From CAYONQ01 sp964405375 (GTDB taxonomy: Bacteria; Planctomycetota; Phycisphaerae; Sedimentisphaerales; Anaerobacaceae), in NCBI GenBank assembly GCA_964405375.1, contig CAYONQ010000080.1:1-11852 (forward strand): 11,852 nt of DNA. Direction: 5' to 3'. Shown piece after piece: positions 6,280 to 11,852 of the stretch. The notes under the pieces were generated by a model that was not told the origin of the DNA, made no database searches, and worked only from the letters and a program-made list of their open reading frames with translations. Made by a program: the position numbers and the translations under genes. The number at the start of each line of letters is the position of its first letter. Position 1 is the first letter of the stretch.

Positions 6280-7563
6280 ATGCAGACAATACTACTAAAA
6301 GGCGGCTTCGCAGTAACACCGAAGGCCACAGTGCGCACCGATATTGTCCTGCGCAACGGCAAAATTGAACTGGACGGTGAAAAAGACCGCTACGACAAGA
6401 CAATCGATATCACCGGAAAATACGTTGTGCCAGGCCTCGTGGACATTCACTTTCACGGTTATGGGCTGTTCGACTTTACCTTCGGCCTGTTCGACCCAAA
6501 GACCAATGCCTACGAAACCGGCGCAGATATCTACGAGGACTGTTTCAACAAACTCCGCAGCAAACTCGCTGAGTTCGGAGTAACCGGCTTTTATATCGGC
6601 TCCGTTACCGCTCCGCTCGAGACTCTGAGACACTGCTACAATTGCCTCACTAATTACCTCGGCAAGGCAAACAATACCGCAGTCGGCGCCCGGCTATTAG
6701 GCGGACTGCTGGAAGGCCCCTTTATCAACCCCGCCAAGGCAGGAGCTATGACTGCTGAATTGATATTAGAGCCGTCACCACAGACCTTCGACGGTATCAA
6801 TGACCGCGGCGCCATCAAGCTGGCCAACGTCGTGCCCGACTACGGCCGAAAAAGCTGCGAGCTTACCGAATATCTCACCAAAAAGGGAATCATCGTCGGC
6901 GCAGGCCATACAACCGCAACCTGCAACCAGGTCGCTGACGCCGTCAAAGCGGGGCTTAAATACTGCATCCACTTCACCAACCAGACCGACGGAATATACA
7001 AACCCTTCGACAACGGTGGTGCCATCGAGGCGGTGCTAAAATTCGATGAGCTTTACGCAGAGCTAATCGCCGATGGTTTCCACGTCAACCCTGCCTACGT
7101 TCGCGACATCATTAAACGCAAAGGCGTCGAGAAAATCATCGGTATGACCGACTGTATGTTCGTGGCTGGCTCAACTCTGAAACAAATAGAGGTCGGTGGG
7201 GTCCGGGGCCGGGTCAGCGATGATGGAAATTACATCGCCGTCGAAGGTATGAAAAATACACTCTTCGGCAGCAACCTGACAATGAACAGGGCCTTCGAGA
7301 ATATGCTAAACTGGCTGACCACCGAGATGCAGGGCATTTGGAATCGCAGACACGAGGCGCTCGGGCTTGAAGATGCGCTTCTCGCAGTTGCAAAAATGTA
7401 TTCAACAAATCCTAACCGGCTTACCAGCCGCTCCGAGGAGGGCTTTGGCCGAATCGCCGACGGCGCAAAAGCCGATTTGACAGTCCTTGACATCTCCGGC
7501 CCACCCGGCAGTCACAAGCTCACCATCGAAAAGACAATCGTCAACGGCCAAATTGTCTACTAA
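6280..7563 (+). CDS. nagA: NagA-like amidohydrolase (putative N-acetylglucosamine-6-phosphate deacetylase)
   Basis: This 427-residue amidohydrolase-superfamily enzyme would remove the acetyl group from GlcNAc-6-phosphate in the cytoplasm. Visible metal and catalytic sites are VDIHFHGYG (His57, His59), LLEGPF (Glu145), GHTTAT (His210), HFTNQ (His231) and GMTD (Asp291, the likely catalytic acid). The C-terminal GRIADGAKADLTVLD segment is typical of the superfamily's beta-sandwich lid. Two points differ from the textbook enzyme. The first motif is HxH, unlike the E. coli enzyme, and the usual HLYNAM substrate segment reads HFTNQTDGIYKPFDNGG, so the substrate may be a related N-acetylated sugar phosphate. 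It is the third gene of the cluster started by the phosphatase. No nagB is present in the window. The symbol is tentative. Confidence 0.8.
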   Translation: MQTILLKGGFAVTPKATVRTDIVLRNGKIELDGEKDRYDKTIDITGKYVVPGLVDIHFHGYGLFDFTFGLFDPKTNAYETGADIYEDCFNKLRSKLAEFGVTGFYIGSVTAPLETLRHCYNCLTNYLGKANNTAVGARLLGGLLEGPFINPAKAGAMTAELILEPSPQTFDGINDRGAIKLANVVPDYGRKSCELTEYLTKKGIIVGAGHTTATCNQVADAVKAGLKYCIHFTNQTDGIYKPFDNGGAIEAVLKFDELYAELIADGFHVNPAYVRDIIKRKGVEKIIGMTDCMFVAGSTLKQIEVGGVRGRVSDDGNYIAVEGMKNTLFGSNLTMNRAFENMLNWLTTEMQGIWNRRHEALGLEDALLAVAKMYSTNPNRLTSRSEEGFGRIADGAKADLTVLDISGPPGSHKLTIEKTIVNGQIVY

Positions 7564-7626
7564 GGCGAATAAACATCGGTGCCTCTGTTAAGGACCCTCG
7601 AAAGCCGCCCCCTCACGCAGATTTGA

Positions 7627-7666
7627 TTTGACAGTCAAAAGTATGTAATTTACAATCAAACGTATG
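7627..7666 (+). promoter_or_regulatory. Promoter with overlapping palindrome and direct repeats for mntA-hepT
   Basis: TTGACA (7628-7633, perfect -35) is 17 nt from TACAAT (7651-7656, five of six -10 bases). Transcription would begin about 7662-7664, at the ATG of mntA (7664), giving a leaderless or nearly leaderless message. The -35 box lies inside the perfect odd palindrome TTTGAC-A-GTCAAA (7627-7639). A direct repeat, ACAGTCAAAAGTATG (7631-7645) and ACAATCAAACGTATG (7652-7666), matches at 13 of 15 positions with a 21-bp period, about two helical turns. Outer TTTGAT (7622-7627) and ATCAAA (7655-7660) are also inverted. The layout suits an autoregulatory operator. Confidence 0.72.
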
Positions 7667-7969
7667 GATAAAGAGCGAATCAAAAATAAACTCCTCGAAG
7701 CCGTCAAAAAAGACCCGTATCTTGCCGATATTAAGTCCGTGGCCATATTCGGCTCGTACGTTAACGGCAAGGCGACCGAAAACAGCGACGTCGATGTCCT
7801 TATTGATTTTGTTCCGGAAGCCGTCATTGGCTTTTTTGCGCTATCCGATATAAAGAACAATTTCGAGTCTTCACTTCGAAGACCGGTAGATTTGCTTACT
7901 CCACAGGCAATAAGCAAATACTTCAGGAACGAAGTTCTCGCCGAAGCCGAGTACGTCTATGAGAGATGA
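7664..7969 (+). CDS. mntA: MNT-family nucleotidyltransferase antitoxin (MntA-like)
   Basis: This 101-residue minimal nucleotidyltransferase has the intact signature GSYVNGKATENSDVDVLID: Gly30-Ser31, Asp42 and Asp44 (GSx10DxD), plus the third carboxylate Asp76 in RRPVDLLTP. In characterised MntA/HepT pairs the MntA enzyme transfers AMP groups from ATP to a tyrosine of the HEPN toxin and so inactivates it. All three catalytic acids are present, so the enzyme should be active. The frame overlaps the hepT start by 11 nt, typical of translational coupling, and the gene has its own promoter immediately upstream. No Shine-Dalgarno site is seen, which agrees with leaderless initiation. A role in anti-phage defence is known for some such pairs; here it is only possible. 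Confidence 0.93.
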   Translation: MDKERIKNKLLEAVKKDPYLADIKSVAIFGSYVNGKATENSDVDVLIDFVPEAVIGFFALSDIKNNFESSLRRPVDLLTPQAISKYFRNEVLAEAEYVYER

Positions 7970-8291
7970 CAAAACTTACCTTAAGCATATTCTCGATGCG
8001 ATTGAAAGCATTGAAGACTACATTGGCCAGACTGCTTATGAACAGTTTGCGTCGAACAAGATGATGCTGGACGCCGTCATAAGAGAGCTTGAGATAATAG
8101 GCGAGGCCGTGAACAATCTTAGCCGGCAGTTCCGGGACTCCCACAGCCAAATACTATGGCGGCGAATGACGGATATGAGAAATTTCTTGATTCACGAGTA
8201 TTTCGGCGTCAACACCAAAGTCGTGTGGGATACCTGCAAAACCGACCTGCCGGAATTAAAGGCCTTTATCCTCAACTTTTTCGGTGACTAA
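7959..8291 (+). CDS. hepT: HEPN-domain toxin (HepT-like, DUF86 family)
   Basis: This 110-residue all-helical HEPN ribonuclease-type toxin carries the motif R-x4-H-x-Y as RNFLIHEY: Arg74, His79 and Tyr81. Arg and His form the RNase centre, and the Tyr is the residue that partner MntA enzymes AMPylate in studied systems. The preceding helix ELEIIGEAVNNLS is characteristic of the family. The start overlaps the end of mntA by 11 nt. The C-terminal 36 nt overlap, on the opposite strand, an orphan PEP-CTERM reading frame. Toxin and antitoxin both look intact, so the module is probably functional. Confidence 0.93.
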   Translation: MRDDKTYLKHILDAIESIEDYIGQTAYEQFASNKMMLDAVIRELEIIGEAVNNLSRQFRDSHSQILWRRMTDMRNFLIHEYFGVNTKVVWDTCKTDLPELKAFILNFFGD

Positions 8292-8408
8292 TACATCTTT
8301 TTTATCTTTACTTTTTGCTTTTCTGCGAAGCATCACCCCGCCCAAACCCAGCAGCAAAAACGTCCCCGGCTTAGGAATAAGCAGATACACTTGCTTGTAG
8401 CCAAATGA
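8256..8408 (-). pseudogene. Orphan PEP-CTERM-like sorting tail, probable gene remnant
   Basis: The minus strand between stops at 8409-8411 and 8256-8258 encodes a tail with YLLIPKPGT, then the hydrophobic run FLLLGLGGVML, then RRKAKSK. This is the PEP-CTERM layout: a Pro-x-Pro-type motif, one transmembrane helix and a basic end. It is recognised by exosortase-type systems and abundant in Planctomycetota surface proteins. Nothing upstream in the same frame is coding; a stop lies 3 codons before the motif region. The frame is not that of the secreted protein at 8522, and a terminator (8438-8472) separates them. It looks like the last piece of a lost surface-protein gene. Its end overlaps hepT convergently. 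Confidence 0.65.
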
Positions 8409-8435
8409 TTATCAAAAAATTCCTGTCAAAACAAC

Positions 8436-8472
8436 AAAAAAGGGCTGCAAGTTTTAAGCTCACAGCCCTTTT
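8436..8472 (-). terminator. Intrinsic terminator behind the secreted multidomain protein gene
   Basis: AAAAGGGCTG (8438-8447) and CAGCCCTTTT (8463-8472) form a perfect 10-bp stem with a 15-nt loop. On the minus strand the distal arm continues into a T-rich tract (TTTTTTG), as in a Rho-independent terminator for the gene ending at 8522. On the plus strand the right arm also ends in TTTT, so it may weakly terminate hepT transcripts too. Confidence 0.82.
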
Positions 8473-8521
8473 GATATGCTATGCGACTTAACAGCACGAA
8501 CAATTTACCCAGCAATAATTG

Positions 8522-11116
8522 TTACTGGGGTACCACCTTTATTGTATCGCTGCCTGAAACTACGTAGCCATCAAACGTCAAGGCACCAATCTCACAGATT
8601 GCCTCAAGTTCGTACTCGGCGAGTTTTTCGGTTTCCAAGTGCACAACTAAGTCCAAATCACCATCACCATCTACATCTTTGAGGTTTGACATTGGCACGG
8701 GAGCATCTTTCTTGCCGCGTAGTTTGACCATCCCATCAGAAAAGTCTTCACCACGCAGGGTTACCGTTGTAGGGTCAATGGTAGATGCGTCAAAGACTTC
8801 ATCAGTCAAGAAAGCTACTGGGATTACGCCGTGTGAGCCCAAGTTGATAGCATTGGGGAAACTGCCTGGCTTGATGTCAATGCCTACTTGAATAAAGCTA
8901 ACCGTAACCGTAGCAACATCAGTCTGGCTTCTGATACCATATTCATCTGTAACCACAAGTGAGATTTCTGTCTGGCCGATTGGAAAAACTCTGGTTAATG
9001 TTGGTTCTGTAGCATCCACATCATTATTCGGCTCACCATCACTATCCGAATCTACCGACAAGTCAAGGTCCCACTCATAAGTTATGGAATCGCCGTCCGG
9101 GTCACTTGAGCCTGTCCCATCGAGGGCGACTGAAGCACCACTCCAGCTGGTCGCCTGGGCGACATAAGGCCCGCCGGCATTCGCCACTGGTGGCCGATTT
9201 TCAGGTAGAATTTCAAGAATGCTTTCATTAGTATCTAAATGACCTGAGAAGGTCCATTCTTGCACCACTTCATTTTGGTCGATCACGCTAATCACGGAGT
9301 TATAATCTTGACCAACACCGAAGAACTCGATGGTATAATCCCCGGGCAACTTATCAGCTACTCCAAAAATCTCGAAATCGCCATCACCCGTATAAAAAGC
9401 ATCTGGAATCTCATTATAAGTTTGGCCATTAGCACAGCCAAGCCTACGCCCTAACGGATCTGTCAAAATGAAATCAACTGGATCAAACCAGCCAACCAAC
9501 TTTTTCTTTGCAGAATCCCATATAGATCCTTCCCCAAGGATACACCAGCGCTGAACAGATGGCGCAAGGCATAACACCCATTCTATAATGTTTGGAACAA
9601 ATCCTTGTCCTTCACGATAACCAGACTCCTCCGCTGCCCACTCCATAAGGCCACAACATGTGAAACCTCCAGTTAACCCTTTTTGTAATGAAGGAATTTG
9701 TATTCGAGTCGTACCAGCCAGTATGAACCATTCAAGAGCATAATGGGACGTACTCAAGGATTCAATAGCAGCAATCATCTGTTCAGCTAAAATCGGGTCT
9801 ATACCAACCGAATCTTGATCTATCACAGGTGATGTACAAGGATCGTTTGAATCATGGAAAAAAGAACCGTGGCTATGTTCTTGTTGGACACCATTTATGT
9901 TTTCAACATCAATGACGGTACTTGTTTCTGGATCCCAATATGAACCTACATCATAACCTAGATGTGATTCCCAAATCAAGTCCCCGTTACCTGGATACAA
10001 GCCAACATGGTCAAAACCAGGTATTCCAGTATCCTTCTCGCGAAACAGAAGTTGAGGTTCTTCCGGTTCGCAATTAACCCCAACCCAGTCAGTCTGCATC
10101 AAACTCCAGCGGTCATTCCAAACTCCTACCGGCAATGCGCCTGCGAACGCATCTGCTACTCGTGCGACCTCCTGGCCGTCTATTGAATAGATGACCTCCG
10201 ATGGTGTTCTCTCGATTGCGAATTCATGGAACTCATACCATGTCACAGGAATTTCGACATCTAAGAGATTAATCTCAGACCCGGAAGCTGGCTGGAACCA
10301 AGCTAACGCCCGAACAGTGTTCGCCGGCCCTTCTATTGTGTCAAAGTAGTATCCAGTGATCGGACCGGTACGTTCATTTGGGTTCGGAGCGAATCCAAAT
10401 TTCTGAATGATTCCGGCGAGGCGAATTCGCGCACGAGCCACTACGCTTTGACCCGTCTCTGGTGCGGCGAAGGCGGGGATGGAATCTATTCTCGTGTGAT
10501 ATCCCTGTGAATGGAGGAGCCCGTCCGCAACATATGGCTCATGATACTGCCCGAGTGCATCGACAAATACAGACCATAGCGATGTGTCGAGAGTCGTGCC
10601 CTCAAAATCATCTGAAAAGCCGCAAGGCGGTTCGGAAATTTCAATAATACCGCGTGGATAGCCGTTGGGGTTGGTGTCATGCTCTGGAAAATCCCACCAC
10701 GTTCCTGGATTTGGGTGAGTACTGGTATGAAGGTAAGCGTGATTACCTCCGGCAAGCGAATGCCACCAAGGAGGTTCGAACGCCAATGGGTCGCCAGATA
10801 CCCAAGACCATTGGTTATCGACCAACTCAAGACCAATCCAGACAAGGCTCGACCACGTATTACCGGGCCAGCCTTGTGCGTAATAACCTCCAAAAGTTCC
10901 CGTCAACCAAGCATTTTCCGCAACATCATTGATTGTTACTAAGTGTCCACCGACCGCAACTGCCTCAACTTCGGCACCAGTCCAGTTATTGTAGTCGAAG
11001 GTGATTGCGTACTGATGGCCATTGTAAGTGTACCAGGTATAATCTGAATACACGTACCCATGAACTGCAGAACTCATCCCTATCATTATTACTAAACTAA
11101 TCATCAACTTTTTCAT
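8522..11116 (-). CDS. Large secreted multidomain protein: C-type-lectin-like, ConA-like, permuted papain-like, PKD-type and IDIKPGS domains
   Basis: This 864-residue exported protein begins with a signal peptide (MKKLMISLVIMIGMSSAVHG, cleavage after about residue 20). Residues 25-162 look like a C-type-lectin-like domain (GGHLVTINDVAENAWL, WIGLELVDNQWSWVSG, GTWWDFP). Residues 166-350 resemble a concanavalin-A-like sandwich starting FSDDFEGTTLD. Residues 355-515 carry PGFDHVGLYPGNGDLIWE (His370) and, much later, GGFTCCGLMEWA (Cys487/488). A His-before-Cys order suggests a circularly permuted NlpC/P60 or LRAT-like papain fold; this is inference. A PKD/cadherin-like domain (about 642-740) has a Ca-binding-like acidic stretch, and the C-terminal domain (745-864) reads IDIKPGSFPNAINLGSHGVI...DVDGDGDLDL. 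It lacks a PEP-CTERM tail. AGGAGG (complement of 11125-11130) lies 8 nt before ATG. Role: surface or extracellular binding, perhaps peptide or cell-wall hydrolysis. Confidence 0.85.
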   Translation of the reverse strand: MKKLMISLVIMIGMSSAVHGYVYSDYTWYTYNGHQYAITFDYNNWTGAEVEAVAVGGHLVTINDVAENAWLTGTFGGYYAQGWPGNTWSSLVWIGLELVDNQWSWVSGDPLAFEPPWWHSLAGGNHAYLHTSTHPNPGTWWDFPEHDTNPNGYPRGIIEISEPPCGFSDDFEGTTLDTSLWSVFVDALGQYHEPYVADGLLHSQGYHTRIDSIPAFAAPETGQSVVARARIRLAGIIQKFGFAPNPNERTGPITGYYFDTIEGPANTVRALAWFQPASGSEINLLDVEIPVTWYEFHEFAIERTPSEVIYSIDGQEVARVADAFAGALPVGVWNDRWSLMQTDWVGVNCEPEEPQLLFREKDTGIPGFDHVGLYPGNGDLIWESHLGYDVGSYWDPETSTVIDVENINGVQQEHSHGSFFHDSNDPCTSPVIDQDSVGIDPILAEQMIAAIESLSTSHYALEWFILAGTTRIQIPSLQKGLTGGFTCCGLMEWAAEESGYREGQGFVPNIIEWVLCLAPSVQRWCILGEGSIWDSAKKKLVGWFDPVDFILTDPLGRRLGCANGQTYNEIPDAFYTGDGDFEIFGVADKLPGDYTIEFFGVGQDYNSVISVIDQNEVVQEWTFSGHLDTNESILEILPENRPPVANAGGPYVAQATSWSGASVALDGTGSSDPDGDSITYEWDLDLSVDSDSDGEPNNDVDATEPTLTRVFPIGQTEISLVVTDEYGIRSQTDVATVTVSFIQVGIDIKPGSFPNAINLGSHGVIPVAFLTDEVFDASTIDPTTVTLRGEDFSDGMVKLRGKKDAPVPMSNLKDVDGDGDLDLVVHLETEKLAEYELEAICEIGALTFDGYVVSGSDTIKVVPQ

Positions 11117-11352
11117 TTTTTATTCCTCCTGAATTTGGTTTGTTCTTTTTTCAACCTAAAATCGCCAATACTGGAAAAAACAATGTTTCATCTCATCAGC
11201 ATCTCCTCCTTTCCATTTGCGGCGCATCCATTCTCCGTAGTACTACGAAGGATGAAGTAAACTACTTTCCATTTCTTTGTCCTCCTAAAAAATTGTTAAT
11301 GTTTCGCAACAAAAATAAATTTTGCACAATTGGATTGTAATTACCGTTAATA
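11117..11352 (-). promoter_or_regulatory. 5' leader of the secreted-protein gene with ribosome-binding-like sites and a palindrome
   Basis: The leader read on the minus strand has three AGGAGG-type sites: complements of 11281-11286, 11203-11210 and 11125-11130. Only the last serves the 864-residue protein. The first lies 8 nt before an ATG (11272) opening a nine-codon frame, MESSLLHPS (11272-11243). The second precedes an 11-codon frame, MKHCFFQYWRF (11191-11156). Between them is the perfect 12-bp palindrome CGTAGTACTACG (11236-11247), within a hairpin closed by CATCC/GGATG (11225-11254). Leader peptides or decayed start regions are both possible. I see no convincing promoter boxes. Confidence 0.4.
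11236..11247. repeat. Perfect 12-bp palindrome in the leader of the secreted-protein gene
   Basis: CGTAGTACTACG is its own reverse complement, and CATCC (11225-11229) can pair with GGATG (11250-11254) outside it. It includes the stop codon of the nine-codon frame at 11272-11243. It could be a dimeric-regulator operator or an RNA hairpin. Confidence 0.5.
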
Positions 11353-11620
11353 AGAAATTGCCCCACTTTCCTCCCATTTTTTTCTCATCCGAGAATCATC
11401 CCGCCGATGGAATTGTGTCCCCTTTCCTTTCCTAATTTTGCATTTCTAACTTTTCACTTTGAACTTTAATTTACCCCCCGCCCCCATCCGGCGTCAAGAA
11501 AATTCCCGCATTTTTTTGTAAATTTTGTTGATATTATAGGCCTTTGCTGAAAAACAAGTTTTTAAGGGCAAAATGCCGATTTTCTAACCACAGACCTACC
11601 CTCAGCAAGGCAAAACCGAG
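11353..11620. other. Gene-free, AT- and C-rich intergenic stretch
   Basis: I see no convincing gene. The left part is pyrimidine-rich (runs such as TTTTTTTCTC and CCCCCCGCCCCC). Around 11548-11573 there are two small fold-backs: AAAAAC-aa-GTTTTT, then GGCA-aaa-TGCC. The open frame on the minus strand across 11534-11743 runs through the repeat region, has no ribosome-binding site and resembles no family I know, so it is not called. Confidence 0.5.
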
Positions 11621-11626
11621 TAAGTC

Positions 11627-11745
11627 TTTTGTTTCAACACAAGGCGTAGCCGAAAATCCAAAGCGCGGTGCCGACGGCAAGTTTACTTGCAAGTAAGGCG
11701 GCCGGCTTGGATTCAGGGCAATTGTAGATTGCCGTTGAAACAAAA
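11627..11745. repeat. 12-bp inverted repeats enclosing a foldable segment
   Basis: TTTTGTTTCAAC (11627-11638) and its exact complement GTTGAAACAAAA (11734-11745) enclose 95 nt. The interior contains further inverted pairs, including AATCCAA/TTGGATT, GCCG/CGGC and the palindrome ACTTGCAAGT. A related direct copy, GGCTGAAACAAAATGCC, follows at about 11782-11798. It may be a small palindromic element or a structured RNA. No flanking target duplication is evident. Confidence 0.5.
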
Positions 11746-11748
11746 AGC

Positions 11749-11784
11749 CTCTGTGAACTCTGTGTGCTCTGTGTGCTCTGCGGC
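11749..11784 (+). repeat. Four tandem 9-nt repeats (CTCTGTGNN type)
   Basis: CTCTGTGAA, CTCTGTGTG, CTCTGTGTG and CTCTGCGGC follow one another without gaps between the GTTGAAACAAAA arm and the similar word GGCTGAAACAAAATGCC. This is a short non-coding tandem repeat near the window end. Its function is unknown. Confidence 0.7.
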
Positions 11785-11852
11785 TGAAACAAAATGCCGT
11801 GTCAATCAGTGTTAATCCTATGAACCGGAGCCTTTCAAGTACTATTTATGCT

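Noticed and set aside
8256..8524. Read-through or frameshift joining the secreted protein to the PEP-CTERM tail
   Set aside because: The frames differ, several stops intervene and a strong intrinsic terminator lies between them.
11396..11445. GGGGACACAATTCC-type word (minus strand, around 11410-11425) that felt familiar as a dispersed repeat
   Set aside because: Only one copy is in the window and I cannot verify the resemblance without a search.
11534..11743. Minus-strand frame of 69 codons near the window end
   Set aside because: It runs across inverted repeats, has no Shine-Dalgarno site and no recognisable family; it reads as translated repeat DNA.
11749..11784. Possible CRISPR array from the regularly spaced repeats
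   Set aside because: The units are 9 nt and contiguous with no spacers, and no cas genes are present.

Overview
The window looks like a chromosomal segment of an environmental Planctomycetota bacterium, most likely a Phycisphaerae-type lineage. This is inferred from gene content, not from a marker gene. The hints are a PEP-CTERM-like sorting tail, a very large secreted protein with a C-type-lectin-like head and an 'IDIKPGS' C-terminal domain, a LamG-type protein, and a GspE/PilB-type ATPase carrying N-terminal membrane helices. No rRNA, tRNA or CRISPR array is visible.

Layout. 1-850: a hairpin terminator, a good sigma70-type promoter and a LamG/concanavalin-A-like protein. 925-4001: an FHA-domain protein, a membrane-anchored GspE/PilB-family ATPase and a CvpA-like membrane protein, all on the plus strand. 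4301-7563: a three-gene plus-strand cluster encoding an inositol-monophosphatase/FBPase-family phosphatase, a left-handed beta-helix (GlmU C-domain-like) protein and a NagA-like amidohydrolase. Together these suggest amino-sugar-phosphate metabolism. 7628-8291: a MntA/HepT (MNT-HEPN) toxin-antitoxin pair with its own near-consensus promoter. That promoter would give an essentially leaderless mntA message and overlaps a palindrome. 8256-8408 (minus): an orphan PEP-CTERM tail, probably a gene remnant. 8522-11116 (minus): an 864-residue secreted multidomain protein with an intrinsic terminator behind it. 11117-11852: a gene-poor, repeat-rich stretch.

The most unusual signals are not genes. An 11-mer, GGYCAGTTTGA, occurs six times within 3.8 kb, and four copies match a 13-mer, CGGTCAGTTTGAG. 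Two pairs form hairpins, one copy lies inside the CvpA-like gene, and two copies are the exact terminal inverted repeats of a 159-bp element (1533-1691) flanked by a perfect 7-bp direct repeat, TATATTA. A diverged relative of that element (4106-4281) sits directly before the phosphatase gene. Compared with the first copy, it carries two separate 27-nt GC-rich hairpin insertions that share an identical 11-nt start. This points to small non-autonomous mobile elements, or a DNA-uptake-sequence-like reiterated word, reshaping the 5' leaders of two gene clusters. None of this could be checked genome-wide here.
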